A stretch of DNA of 64,000 bases from Isoetes taiwanensis (taxonomy: Eukaryota; Streptophyta; Lycopodiopsida; Isoetales; Isoetaceae), in assembly GCA_021234155.1 (NCBI GenBank), contig JAJEKV010000016.1:18284698-18348697 (forward strand). The letters run 5' to 3'. Of the stretch, positions 34,049 to 46,333 are shown piece after piece. Each line of letters starts with the position of its first letter. Position 1 is the first letter of the stretch. Under the pieces are notes generated by a model that saw nothing but the letters and a program-made list of their open reading frames with translations, was not told the origin of the DNA and searched no databases. Both the position numbers and the translations under genes were made by a program.

Positions 34049-35462
34049 CTAAGCTACATCCATAGTTTCATCACAAATATCTAAAGGAATGAAATCACTA
34101 AAAGGCTCGGGTACTTCAGCTCCATAATCAGCCACTGTGAAGTCATCCTCACTACTGTGCCTTTCTTTGCTCACTATTTCCTCCTCATAAATGCCAGCGG
34201 CATCCCAATAACCTCCTTCGACCATGCGTTCAACAGGCACAATACCTGGCTACAACCCAAAAAGAGCCATCTTCACATCTTTGTACCTGCATCTCTCTAG
34301 ATTCAACATTATATTCCACGCCGCATTCACTCGATCCAAAGAAATGAAAGCGATGTTCAAAGGAAGCACCCACGTGCTTGACAAAATAAATTTCCCTGTC
34401 CGTAGCATGTTCCTCACAATTGTTATGAAGGATGCAGTCTTCTGCCTCTTACCGTGATAAACCAAAAAATGTTTGGCTTTTTGCATCAAGTTTCTATTGT
34501 CTAGGGTAACTAAATGCTTAATGTCATCCGCTTCATAGAGGACGTATAAATCTTGCCCACTTGGATCTGCCGCTCTGTCACATTATGCAGATGGACTTTG
34601 AATGAACCTTCCCCGTGTCCTTTAAACAGTATCCCACCATCGCTTCGAAATAGTTCTGCTTCTTATCACGCAATGTCTTATACATTATAACTGCTCCTGG
34701 CAGCTTCCACGCCAGCCTAAATGGGGTTTGATTCTAACATATGCTTGACGGTGTCTTTGCATCCAGGTGAAAAACACATTGAAGATGCAAGTTATCTACG
34801 TTGGACCCTCTCTCCAAGGCCACAATTGCAGACTGGCAATCATTTGATCATATAAGCTTTGGTTAATGTCGCAGCCAATCATTACAATCGTCACAAAAAT
34901 ATCAAGAAGACTGAGCATCTCAATTGCCCCCTCTCCTGTCCCGCCTCCAATGTCACTGCCTGGATGTTCTTCCAGTATACTTATCTTCGTTCTTCCCCTT
35001 CCTCTCCACCACCTCTTCCATGTCTGCATCCACCACCACGACGACAACCTCTTACAGTTTCCCTACCACTAGAACCTCCATCTGCATTGCTCGTATATGA
35101 ATTATTTCCTTTGCCACCGCCTGAGAACATACACAAGTACTCTAATCATCCACAGAACAAGGAACATCCTCAACAACCTTTCTACTTCTTCCTCTTCCGC
35201 GCCCAGCACCTCTACTCTTCTTAATTCCAGTCCCTTCTCTCTGACTTGCACGAGAAGCCAGTCTGCTTCTATCCTCGAAAACCTCAGGGAAGCCTGCACC
35301 TAAATCGACAGTGTTCTTTCCATCTTTCTGAATAAAATTTGAGGTGCCCTCAGAAGTACAGTCATCAAACCTGCCGTCACCACAGATGATAACACTGCTA
35401 CTAACATGCCAAATCACATTATCAAAGCGGCTTGTAAATCTTGGCTCCTCGACTAACTTCAC
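34049..35462 (-). pseudogene. HUH endonuclease of Replitron type, decayed
   Basis: Minus-strand pieces line up as one protein. A basic GRGRGRSRK segment (35142-35462) is followed by LLDIFVTIVMIGCDINQSLY (34850-34930) and IVALERGSNVDNLHLQCVFHL (HxQ-type metal-binding motif at 34764-34793). Then come NYFEAMVGYCLKDTGK (about 34610-34660; Tyr and Lys are as in the rolling-circle tyrosine motif), YHGKRQKTASFIT and ILSSTWVLPL (34250-34489), and an acidic C-terminus ending at 34049. I recognise this order from Replitron-like rolling-circle transposases of plants and algae; that assignment is from memory of the family. There are stops and several frame changes. A segment at 35534-35755 may be its 5' extension. 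Confidence 0.68.
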
Positions 35463-35759
35463 CTATCTCAACAGCCCAAGAAACATACCTCTCTAATGAA
35501 GCTCCTTTTGTCCCTCTCAATTCTGCCAATTTGCTACTCTCGGGTGCCCGGCCTACCAAATAGTTTCCTACATCTCTCATAAATCCTAGAGAAGATACTA
35601 TTTTGGCTTGCAGGGCCTATTACACCCCTGTCCTTAAACACAATGCCCCTAGAGCGGGCCTCTCGCTTTAGCATTATGACAAGCAACAGAGGTGGCACAT
35701 GAAACAACAGAGCAAAAAACAAGAAGAGCTTGCTAACTACCTTCTCAATGTCCATGGGT

Positions 35760-36924
35760 GCTAGTCATCACAGGAACAACGCTAACTCCTTAAAGAGAGC
35801 CGAAAACATTCTGTAATAAAACAACTCCTTCCAAATATAACAGGGATAAGATTCCTCCCAAATCGGCAAGTCTATCCACCTGCTAAATCAAAATTAGAAG
35901 TAGCATGCACAAATGGGCTGATCCTCCATTTGCTGTTCGCCGCTTCACAATAGGTTTGCTGCTCCTCAACACAGCAAAGGACCATGAAAACTTCTTTTCC
36001 AAAATAAAAATAAAATAAAGGGAGATATTATTTACAAAGGACCTAAACGGAATCTTCCATAAAAAGCCTGCTAAAAGAACTTCAGAAATGCCAAAAACAT
36101 ACGCTTTCTTATACATGCAGCCACAAGAATCTTATGACACACTATTGAACAAATACGCCTGGGGAACGCTTTAGTTCATTCCTTCTGGTATTTCTTAAGA
36201 TGAACACTAAATATCGACCAAGCGTCATGTTAGAAACCTCATAATATTTCTATAAGTCCGAAAAAATGCCATGTGTTTCCTTATAATGAATCATGGGTAT
36301 ATTTTGTGCCAAAACATGCCAGGAATGTGCGTAGTTCTAGCTGCAAGGGATTTGAGATGACTTATAAAATCCATTCTCCATTTTTCAAAGGGGCCAAGGG
36401 TAAATTTGGTATTAGAGGCATATAATTCCTTTTGCTTGGTTTGCCCATGCGTTGACAAATATGTCATCGATCCGCGTAGCAGATCGAGACTCTTGCGCAA
36501 GATGAGCATGCATGCATTGCATGCGTCGCATGCATGCATCACATGCATTTTTTGGTCGTTCATCAGGTTGGGGGATCGCTATTTATTGCAGAGTTCTTCA
36601 TCGACTTTTCATCGGCGCTTTCTCATCTCTCAGCCGTATCCGTGGCTCCCACCCTCCCCCCCTTAAAATTGTTATTTATATGTTCATATTTCTTATAATT
36701 GTCGCGTGGAATGCGTGACCAGCCCCTCGCTTTTTCGAGGTGTAAATATTGTTTTTTGTCGCGTGGCACGCATGACCAGCCCCTCGCTTTTCAAGGTTTT
36801 TTCTCTATTGGTTTTTCTGTTGGTGATGTGCAGTCCAGGGGTGATGCACGACTTCGGTATTCTCTGTGGAGCGTGGGTTTTTGTTTTTTGTGGGAACGTT
36901 TAGCAGCCCTGCGTTGTCCAAGCC
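35760..36924. other. Intergenic with a short tandem repeat
   Basis: No gene seen. At 36701-36795 there are nearly two copies of a 57 bp unit containing GTCGCGTGG and GACCAGCCCCTCGC. Confidence 0.55.
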
Positions 36925-37010
36925 CCTTGCCGAGATTTTATCGCTAGGGTTTTTCCTCGAAAAACCGAAAGGGCGGGGGTTTTTAATCCCGGCGATAAGC
37001 TCTCGGCAGG
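36925..37010. repeat. Nested palindrome
   Basis: TTGCCGAGATTTTATCGC at the left pairs with GCGATAAGCTCTCGGCAGG at the right. The loop itself contains GGTTTTTCCTCGAAAAACC, a second hairpin. It may be a small foldback sequence or a structured RNA segment. Confidence 0.6.
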
Positions 37011-37350
37011 TATACTAGCCAACATCTGTAGCACACAATTTTATTTGGGGTCCAGGTGTTATAACTGGATATTCCCTACGTTTTTCATTTTTTGGGTAGC
37101 CTGCGATGTGCAGCTACCCACTCCATACCATTGTAGAAAAAACTGCTGAGACGAATGAAAAGCCTAGTCGGGATGTTGTTGTTTTCATGCGAGTCACAGA
37201 GCAAGAATCACCATAGGCCACCATAGGCCAGACTGCATTATCTTTCTAGCTGCAAAATGACCACCTGCTGCCCCTTCATGTGCTTCTTTAATAATACCCT
37301 CAATTTCATGAGGCATAACACCTCCGTAATACATCATCTTGTTCCCTTTT

Positions 37351-39291
37351 GTAAAGTTAGCCAGATATCACCTTCATGGTCTCGAAATTGTTGAGTTCTG
37401 CTAGAGCAATGGTTCTTTTTCAAGGGCATCCATCAGATTTCTTCACAGTAGAAAGGGCCATTAGGCAGGGCTTTCCACTTGCCCCATTTCTTTTCACTAT
37501 TATATCTAAAGGACCCTCGCAATTGCTCCGTAGGCGATGGACAATGGTCTTGTTGCAGGTTTGAGTATGGCTGATGATTTTCAAATAATTTGAAACCAGT
37601 TTGCTGTGCTACATTTCTTTGGTGGAGGCTACCGAAGGAAATCTTGATGTAATTAAACAACTTTGGACTTATCCTCCCTGGCTTCAGCTTGTGTCCGGAA
37701 TTGGTAGAAGTGTAATGCAATTTGGGCACTGGATGGTCTAGCTCCAACTTGTTTGTCACAATATCCTTAGAAACTGGTTCCTCCTGGCACTACTACCAGG
37801 TCACTTGGGGTTGCTTTTTGAATCGAGATTTTAGTAGCTGAAGCATGGGATCAAGTCATTCTCAACCTTCAAAGGCATTTTTTTTGGTGGAGGGAAGCTT
37901 CCTTATCTATAGCTAGAAGAGCGCAGATAGCTAAATCTGTCCTTAATAGCATGCATATGTAACGTTGCTAGCTCCTCTTTAAAAATTTAAAGAGATCATT
38001 GCATTAGTTTAGAACTTTGTGTGGGGTGGTAGCGAAATATGTGCAGTTGTAAAGTCGCATGAAGCAAATGCATTTGCCCCAAAAACGATGGTAGCCTAGG
38101 TATGTCTGATCTCAAACTTCATAGTAAAGTTCTCCTCACCAAGTTCCTTTGGCAGATTCTATTGGGCCATGTACAATCATGTGGAATGCTTCAGCTTGTT
38201 CAGTCATTGCAGCACTGTGTTGGTTTTGGCAATTTTGCACTTAAACCTCAATTATCGTGGGCTTTATTCTCCCCCCAAGCTGTTCCCGCATGCATCTCCC
38301 TTTTTCAAAGGTCTCTTAAATGAATGGCAAGCTGTGAGACCCTTGGTGGCTATTGATCTGCTACATTGCATGCAGACTTCTTCTCCCTTCTTGTGGCTTC
38401 ATATTGACCACCTTTTGCATGTGGCATGCACGATAGAACATAGAAGAGGTGGCAGGATGCTAGAATTTCCACGATGGTATCACAATGAATGACTGCCAAC
38501 CTGGCCAGCATTTCATGAAAAATATTATTTGACTATGCATGGGACTTCCATGTATAGGATATTGTTGCAGACAACATCCGTCTTGTCCCTAATCAGGAAG
38601 AGGAGTGGATATAAAAAACAAATGGAGATATTTCATTGAGTAAGGATTTAGTTCAGCACTGCTACAGGTTCCTGACGTCTGCTTCACCCTTTCCCCCAAT
38701 CCTCGCCTTCGACATTGATGGAGCACGAGGACCATCTCCATCGCATGTGGAACTGCATTTGGAATAAGAATATCATTCCCAAATACTCCGTGTTTCTTTG
38801 ATAGATTGTTCATCGATCACTCAGAGTGAATGCGAAGGTCCACTCGTTTAAGCCACATGTGAGCCCACTCTGCCATGTATGCAAGTGGTTGCCTGAAACT
38901 ATTGAACATTGCTTTGTCTCGTGTGACAATGTTCAAGCCACATGGGTATGGATTCAGGCCCGTTTCCAGTCATACCTTAATAGTAAAAAATTCTCCTTGG
39001 CTTACTCCCTGGATGATGGCCAAGACTTAACAAGTTGGCATTACATATTGCACGAATGCTGGCCCGCTGGATCCTTTGTAAAAGCCGGTGCCACATGGTA
39101 TTCAAAAACATTGTTTCTATTTTTGATCAAGTGCTTCGCAAGATTAAGGATAGATTACATGATCAATATTTGGTGTCTACATTATCTGATGATGATAAAG
39201 ATGAGATTTTGGGATCCTATCTCCGTCTCATCTAATACTTCGTTGTAACTTTTTTGTCTTTAATATAAGTTATACGTAAAAAATAAAAAAA
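37351..39291 (+). pseudogene. L1-type LINE, 5'-truncated and decayed
   Basis: Fragments in order: RT with LLSSARAMVLFQGHPSDFFT and RQGFPLAPFLFTII (37376-37564), a later DLKLHSKVLLTKFLWQIL stretch (38102-38323), and the plant L1 C-terminal zinc-ribbon domain with CHVCKWLPETIEHCFVSC (38826-39248). A/T-rich AAAAAATAAAAAAA follows at 39277-39291, probably the insertion's poly(A) tail. The start falls within the RT domain, typical of 5'-truncated LINE copies. Inactive. Confidence 0.87.
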
Positions 39292-39810
39292 GGGGTTAAC
39301 ATATTAGATCATTTGTAATTTTGTTTATTTGGTTTAAGAAAAGCTATTTTTTTACTCCATTCAAACATTTGGATGTCTCACTTAAAATGTCACATGGCCA
39401 AGAAATACAAATATCTTAGCTAGTTTGTTATTCCGTTCAAATATTTTGAATAAAATAGAATAGATTATTTTTTTAATATCCACGAAGACCAAGAGGTCAT
39501 GGGACTCATACAATGGGCTAGTACAACTATTATTACTAGGATTAAAAAACTCATGCCTCAGAATGTCACACTAGGCTGGTTTAAAATGTCACGCTATATA
39601 AGTTAAGATATAGCCAATAAATACAAACGTCTTGACAAGATTTGCAAAGCTTGTGGCATAATAGGTGGAATAAGGAAGTCATTAGATTTGATGCCACCAC
39701 CTGACTTACACATGCAAAAAGTTTGCTTCTTAACCTAGCCTGGCTTTGATCCAATTCAAGATAGAACACTACCTAATGTTCTAGAGGGCACAATTAATTA
39801 TGACCTTTCC

Positions 39811-39880
39811 TTTTTTTTTTGGATAAAGAAATTTCGTTTATAACAAATAAAGTCTTACAAAGCCCTAAAGCAAATAAAAC
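39811..39880 (-). repeat. Poly(A)-ended retrotransposon 3' tail
   Basis: A run of ten T on the + strand followed by GGATAAAGAAATTTCG and TTATAACAAATAAAG; on the minus strand this reads like a LINE or SINE 3' end with poly(A). The rest of the copy is not recognisable. Confidence 0.45.
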
Positions 39881-41121
39881 ACCCTAGTGAACAAGTTTGA
39901 AGAGGACGCCCTTTTATAGTAAGACCATGTGGATGGCTTCTCTTTATGGTGGTAAGCTTGATGAAGGTTTCCCACACTTAATTGTTAACCATTAACACAA
40001 TTTATTGATTATGACCTTGTTAACTTATTTCAAAATCGCTCTCTTTTTACATCCCATGAATGATAAGAAAGTCTTTTTTTTTTTCTTAGGAATTTGATGA
40101 ATGCTGGTCACTCGTCCATAGGAATATCGGGCTTTTTTAAAGCCAATAAAAAATATGCATTGAGCAAACATAAACATTAGTTGATGTTATGAAACGACAA
40201 CTACATCGCCATAAGCTGATAGAAAGGGCGTCTAAATGATTATCGTGGGTCCATCATTCAACAAGAAATGGACGTTAACCTATCAATTAGACATGAAGTT
40301 GCTACAGGTAGTACCAGAAGTCGCAATATATTAATGTAAGTATAAGATTGCAGGTCTTAAAGTAGGTTACAGCTTCGATTTTGGATCAGAATCTAACGGT
40401 AAGCATCTGAATTTGTTTCACTTGCCCAATGGTCATATTTCTGGATGAAATTCAAATTTGTCTTTCACAGTTTGGGTTTTATGTCATTTTGAACATTAAA
40501 TCTATCAATATAATTCAGTTTTTCTACGGTTTTAATCTTTTCTATAGATATACATATCGTCACAGACACACACAACAATCATGAAGAGGTTTAAACCCAC
40601 TCATCTATGTCATCCTTCATAATAGCTGTTCCGTTGTGAACCTTGAGCTCGAGAAAATTCCATAATCCCCAAAGGGGTTTGCTGGCAGTATACTATCATT
40701 TAAATTTATCACTAATCACTATCTGTTTTCTAATCTGCAAGCATAAATTGAGATTTAGCATCCAAAACAAAACTCCTTAGCTTCTCCTCTTGCATTTAGT
40801 ATCTTAAGCTGAACTATATTATTTGAAATGCTAAACAATAAGTATGTGCTTATGCGTTTCTATTCCAATGGTTGGTGTTTCTATTTCCCTCGGTTTAAAT
40901 GATTTGAGTCTCATACATCTACTGGAGACCCTTATATGGGACCTAATAATTTCATCAGATCTTTTATTGCCTCTTAGCACCATTTTAGCATTGAAAGTGC
41001 TAAGCAAAGCTAGCAAGTAAGAAATAAAAACACATCAGTGAAAACGTATTAAAGTCTGCACTCTAACTAGCAAGAAATACGGCCAAGCCTTGAAAGCTGC
41101 AAGGAGTTTCACTCATTCATA
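39881..41121. other. 5' flank of the PPR gene
   Basis: AT-rich, no gene seen. It presumably holds the PPR gene promoter, but no single TATA box stands out. Confidence 0.5.
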
Positions 41122-43923
41122 ATGGAACTTTTGATATGTCAAGTATTTTCTGCAGGTAAGGGAATATGTTCCATGTGCCCTTCATGGGACAACAGAAATA
41201 TAGGTACCAGGAGCTTTGTTTTTAAGTCCTGCATTAAGAAAATGCCAGCTGAAAATGAAGAGCAGATATGCCTTAGCAGTGAAGTGCAGGCTCCAAGAAC
41301 AAGAAACAGAAAATTAGGGAGTCACTGGGAAACACCAAGCTTAGAGCAAACACTTGACATATTGGAACGGAAGGTGGATCATTCTTCTTTAGAAGACTTT
41401 ATACTAATACTACAGAGGTGCAGGAAAGAAAAGAATCTAACATATACAAAGCGTGTCTATGCATATATTTGCTATGATAAAGTAGATGCACACACAACGT
41501 TTGGTAATTTTTTTGTTCCAATGTTTGTAGAATGTGGAAGCATTTCTTATGCCCTTCAGGTATTCAGCAGGTTGATACATCCGAATGTGCATTCTTGGAC
41601 TTCTTTAATGTTGGGATATATTGGCCAAGGACAATTTAAGCACTCCTTCCAGTTATACCAGGAAATGCAGGAGGATAATGTATGTCCCAGCACATATACT
41701 TTTGTGGCTTTACTCAAATCTTGTATTAAGCTCAAAGATATGCAAAGAGGAAGGCAAATACATACCGAGATCAAAGAAAAGAAGTTTCAAGCGAACATTT
41801 TCATCGGCAGCAGTTTGATTGATATGTATGGCAAATGTGGATCAGTTTTGGAGGCACAGGATGTCTTTGACAAACTTCCAAGTCAAAATGTTGTGTCATG
41901 GACTGCAATGATTGGAGGGCACATTGAGCATGGTTCTGCGCAGGAAGCACTGCAATGTTTTGAACAAATGAAAATGGCAAATATACCCCCTAATGTTGTC
42001 ACATTTATTTGCAGCTTGAAAGCTTGTGGCGCCATTGGATTCCTGCACAAGGGAAGAGAATTGCACACGGAAATTACAGAGCAAGGCCTAGGAAAGCATC
42101 ATTTTGTTGCCAGCAGTTTAATTGACATGTATTTTAAATGTGCCTCACATGTGGAGGCTCAAGAGGTTTTTGACAAGTTGTCAGATCGAGATATAGTAAT
42201 CTGGAATGCCCTAATTTCAGGTTATGCCGAAAATGGGCTCAGTTATGAGGCATTAATATTCCATGAACAGATGGAGTTAGAGGGCATAAGTCCAAATGCA
42301 AGCACACTGGTTTGTGTCTTGAAAGCCTATGGTAACCTAGGTGCTATAAACAAGGTACGTGAAATACATGTTTATATCACACAAGGAAGAACATTACAGA
42401 GAGATCATATGCTTGGGAATACTTTGATTGGCATATATTGCAAATGTGGTTCACTTACAGAGGCATATGAAGTTTTTCACAAATTGGCACTACAAGACGT
42501 TGTTTCATGGAACACTCTTATTGAGGGGTATGCAGAAAATGAATTTGGCGAAGAAGCATTAAGATGTTTCAATGAAATGCAGCTGGAGTGTATTTCTTCA
42601 GATGTTATTACATTCATTTGCGTCTTAAAAGCTTGTGGTAATATAAAAGCCATAGAAAATGGCCGTAAGGTACACGTGAGTGTTATCCAGACAGGACTTG
42701 AGAGCGAGCTTGCCATTTCCAATGCATTGATTGACATGTATGCTAAGTGTGGGTCATTAAGGGAAGCAGAAAAAGTGTTCATGGAGCTACCAATTAGAGA
42801 TCTTGTTTCATGGACTGCGCTAATGTCTGGCTATATTCAACATGGGTTCTATCATGAAGCATTGAACTGCTTTGATAGTATGCAAAGGGAAGGCATTAGA
42901 CCAGATGATGTTGCACTTGTTTGCAGCTTGAAAGCTTGTGGTGGGATAGGAGATATAGACAAGGGTCAACTTTTACATGCCATGGCAATAGAAAAAGGAC
43001 TTGAAAGTGATATTTTTGTTAGTAGCTCCTTGGTTGATATGTATGCGAAATGTGGCTTACTCGCAAACGCACAAGCGGTGTTTGACAAGCTTTCAGTTCG
43101 TAATGTTGTGTCTTGGACAGCATTAATAAAAGGTTATGCTGAACATGGACTTGATATTGAAGCCATGGAATGTTTCGAGCAGATGCAAGCTGAGGGTATA
43201 TTTCCAAATGCCGTCACATTTGTTTGGGTACTGAAAGCTTGCAGCAGCATGACAACTATTGACAAGGGCCAGCATATACACAACATGATCACATATAATG
43301 GCTTTGAACATGACATTTTTGTGGCCAGTGCATTGATTGAAATGTATGCAAAATGTGGCTTACTTATAGAGGCAACGAAAGTCTTTAACAAGCTGATCGT
43401 TCGAGATGTGTTGTTGTGGAATGTAATGATTGAAGGGTATAGCATGAACCAGGATGGTAAGATGGCGGTACAATGTTTCCAAGAGATGCAAGCACAAGGA
43501 ACACAAGCAGATGATGTTACATTTACATGTCTTCTTACTGCATGTAGTCATTCTGGCCTTGTGTTTGAGGGTCAGGAATGCTTTAGAGTAATGAAAGAAG
43601 ACTATGGGATCGTGCCAACAATAGAGCACTATACATGTATGATTGATTTGCTTGCACGATCAGGATACCTGCATGAGGCGGAGAAATTGCTGGAAAGTGC
43701 ACCATGTCTTCCACCTAAGGAAACCTGGATAGCCTTGCTTAGTGCATGCAAAATTTATGGAGAAATAGATCTTGGACAGAGATGCTTTTGGCAGCTAGTT
43801 CACATGAAGGTTCAAAATGCTTCTCCATATGTGCTCATGGCTAATATCTACGCAACTGCCGGCAGGTTGGATGATGCAGAAAGAGTGGAGGCATTGAGAA
43901 ATTTGAGATGTCCACAAGGATAG
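41122..43923 (+). CDS. PLS-class PPR protein ending in a shortened E region
   Basis: An intronless frame of 933 residues. After an N-terminal leader of ~85 residues that could be an organelle transit peptide, about seven P-L-S triplets of ~100 residues run to the end. Each is marked by DMYxKCG, xxVFDKL, NVVSWTALIxGY and a TFxCxLKACG block. A final PPR and an E-like region (EHYTCMIDLLARSG, TWIALLSACKIYGEIDLG, YVLMANIYATAGRLDDAERV) are followed by stop. PLS-class PPRs bind organellar RNA and select C-to-U (or U-to-C) editing sites. No DYW domain is in frame; its remnant lies downstream. The start is the first Met of the frame; Met 41 of the same frame is an alternative. The intact frame among decayed neighbours suggests selection. 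Confidence 0.93.
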   Translation: MELLICQVFSAGKGICSMCPSWDNRNIGTRSFVFKSCIKKMPAENEEQICLSSEVQAPRTRNRKLGSHWETPSLEQTLDILERKVDHSSLEDFILILQRCRKEKNLTYTKRVYAYICYDKVDAHTTFGNFFVPMFVECGSISYALQVFSRLIHPNVHSWTSLMLGYIGQGQFKHSFQLYQEMQEDNVCPSTYTFVALLKSCIKLKDMQRGRQIHTEIKEKKFQANIFIGSSLIDMYGKCGSVLEAQDVFDKLPSQNVVSWTAMIGGHIEHGSAQEALQCFEQMKMANIPPNVVTFICSLKACGAIGFLHKGRELHTEITEQGLGKHHFVASSLIDMYFKCASHVEAQEVFDKLSDRDIVIWNALISGYAENGLSYEALIFHEQMELEGISPNASTLVCVLKAYGNLGAINKVREIHVYITQGRTLQRDHMLGNTLIGIYCKCGSLTEAYEVFHKLALQDVVSWNTLIEGYAENEFGEEALRCFNEMQLECISSDVITFICVLKACGNIKAIENGRKVHVSVIQTGLESELAISNALIDMYAKCGSLREAEKVFMELPIRDLVSWTALMSGYIQHGFYHEALNCFDSMQREGIRPDDVALVCSLKACGGIGDIDKGQLLHAMAIEKGLESDIFVSSSLVDMYAKCGLLANAQAVFDKLSVRNVVSWTALIKGYAEHGLDIEAMECFEQMQAEGIFPNAVTFVWVLKACSSMTTIDKGQHIHNMITYNGFEHDIFVASALIEMYAKCGLLIEATKVFNKLIVRDVLLWNVMIEGYSMNQDGKMAVQCFQEMQAQGTQADDVTFTCLLTACSHSGLVFEGQECFRVMKEDYGIVPTIEHYTCMIDLLARSGYLHEAEKLLESAPCLPPKETWIALLSACKIYGEIDLGQRCFWQLVHMKVQNASPYVLMANIYATAGRLDDAERVEALRNLRCPQG

Positions 43924-44170
43924 TAATAATTAAGTTGGTTATCATGGATGACTCAAAGTCAACAAACTATGGCTTCATACGTGGGCAAAAAGATGTGCCA
44001 TATACAGGGAGCAATTTCTAATAATGAAAAGGAAGCAGCTTTGCATTGTATAGTAACAGGTTTCTTACACTCCACAAGGATAAACACTATAGTTAACTAA
44101 ACATGCAATGACTGCCATGATGCAAAAATGCTCTGTCCAGGGCAAGAAACTTGGGAACCAATCCTTTTTG
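43924..44170 (+). pseudogene. Decayed DYW domain remnant
   Basis: Directly after the PPR stop, NNEKEAALHC (about 44018-44048) and TCNDCHDAKM (about 44100-44130) match two blocks of a DYW deaminase: the EKExxLxxHSEK region and the CNDCHxxxK zinc block. The His-x-Glu catalytic motif is not recognisable and stops interrupt. The gene therefore appears to have once been a PPR-DYW gene. Confidence 0.75.
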
Positions 44171-46325
44171 TAAGTAATCAGTTTCCTCATTAGAGGGATG
44201 ATTTGCAGTCGTGCAGATGTATAGGTGATAATTTGTGCGCTTCTTTTGGGAATATTTCTAGTGGAGGAACTTGGACAGAAAAGACAATTCAATGCTGTAA
44301 GATCAACTTTCATTGTTCACAAATGAAGAGTATTTGCTGAAAAATGTAGGACAACTAGTACTGCAGGTTTCCCCCATGCAGTGTAAATACAGAAGCAAGT
44401 AAGAACAAGTTTAAACTACCTCAAGAGGAAAAGGATGAGTGTATATATGCGCATTTGCCAATTGATCAGTCTTTGCTGGCGGCCTTGTCTCAACTTCAGA
44501 AAGGTTTGCAGGGGGTGTAAACAAGCACATGTGCTTAGGATTAATGGCGAGCCAATTAATGGACTCTCTGGATTATTTGCAGCTTATTGGACTCAAGGTT
44601 GTGATTATATATCTTTGCCCGGTCATGTCTTGATGTTCATTTCAAAGCAACCTACCTGCTTCCGTAAAGCGATTTTGACTTGGCATGGTCACCTGCATCA
44701 CGCATCACGAGTTGACCTCGTCAGCGGGTTTAAGGGCCTGGTTAGCTTCGCGCAAAACCCCCTGCCCCGGGACCCCGCATAGTGATACAACTTCGCATTG
44801 TTTATGAACCCATAATACTACTAGATTTAGCCTTGAGAAGCCCGACTGATGCTCTATGCTCTACTTGAAGCCAACACAAGATCTCAATCCAAAGAAGACC
44901 ATACGTAGCATCTGAAGACTGACTTAATCCTCAAAATAGCAAGAAGAATTACAAAGGAGTCAACACTAACATCAGAGTCTGAAAGGAATAACATGCTAAG
45001 ACTCTAGAAGATTCACATGGGGAAGACATCTAGCTCAAACCTAATCAAGATACTCTAAACCTGGATAGAAAAACGATAAGCACTCATAATAACTAGGACT
45101 TAGATTTATCAGGAGCTAGATGGGTATGTTTCTAATCACGTTACCTTATGCATGTTAAAATTTGCTGTTCAAATTCTGTTCCTCGAATCGTTGTATGCCT
45201 TTATAGGGTCTGTGCATAACTATTCCATCCTACTGTTGCTTTCTTGCTGTTTTTGGGACAGTAGTATTCTTCTGCATGATTTGTTGCATGAATTTGATAG
45301 GTCACTTCCCTTCGATTGCATTGTTCTATTCCATGAATTGTTATATGCCTTTAATAGGTCTGTCTATAATAATTCCATTCTACTGATGCTTTCTTGTAGT
45401 TTTTGGAATGTTCTAGTAATCTACTGCATGATTGTTGGATGAATTTGATAGGTCTGTTGCTTTTGTATGAACTGTTTTGCTGCATGCTTGAAATGCCCGT
45501 TGCTGCATAAAGGAAATGCACGTTGCTTGATGCTGTTAGAGAACTTGCAGCTTATCGGGACCTTTTAAAAACTCCTAATTTTTGGTACAGAAGTTAGGAA
45601 CTTGCAGCATATCGGGACCGTCTGTCTGCTCAACCAGATCGCGGTCGCGATCTAGCGCAGCAGTCTTCACAAGGTGCCCAAAAATTTAACCATTATAAAT
45701 AACCACTACAAAACCACTATGATAGTGGTTTTCTGAGCAAAAATACTTTTTCTCAATAAAATCCACATATTGAAGTGGTTTTTAAAATGTGAATGTGGTT
45801 TTATATGCTAGTTTATACTCTAATATGGTTATTTGAAAGTGATAAAGGTTTTTATCAAGGTTTTTGGTACTGATTTGACATGTCATGATGGTTAATCATG
45901 CAGTTTGCAACATTGAGAGTAAGAAAGGGATGTTTACTAGTTTTTTAATATGTGTAGATGGTTTTGCGAGCGGATTTAACTGGTAATACTTCAAGATTTT
46001 TTATATAGTTTAATAACATGTTTTTGTTTGTGGTTTTTCATTCTAGTTTTGCAAGAAAACACGACATGCCAAAATGTTTGTGTTTTTTGACTATAAATAC
46101 TTTAATGGTTCTAGACATAGCATTTTTCATGTGAGGTTTTCCATAGTAATTTCTAAGCTAACATGACTTGCCAAATTGTTACTAGTTTTTTAATATGGTT
46201 TGTTGATTGACTTTTGCAATTTCTTATTCACAAAAGAATGCTAGTGGTTTTTGACATGGAACATTTAAATCATTGTGTGGTTTTATATCTACTTTCCTAA
46301 GTTATTATGACTTTAAATTACTTGT
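44171..46325. other. Intergenic with a tandem repeat and GTGGTTTT-rich DNA
   Basis: No gene seen. A ~155 bp unit is duplicated at about 45184-45455 (TATGCCTTTATAGG ... GCATGAATTTGATAGG). GAACTTGCAGCWTATCGGGACC occurs at 45541 and again at about 45598. From 45690 to 46325 the sequence is rich in GTGGTTTT-like words. Confidence 0.55.
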
Positions 46326-46333
46326 GGTTTTTA
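46326..46333. repeat. Target duplication GGTTTTTA, left
   Basis: 8 bp identical to 52728-52735, flanking the 6.4 kb DNA transposon. Confidence 0.9.
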
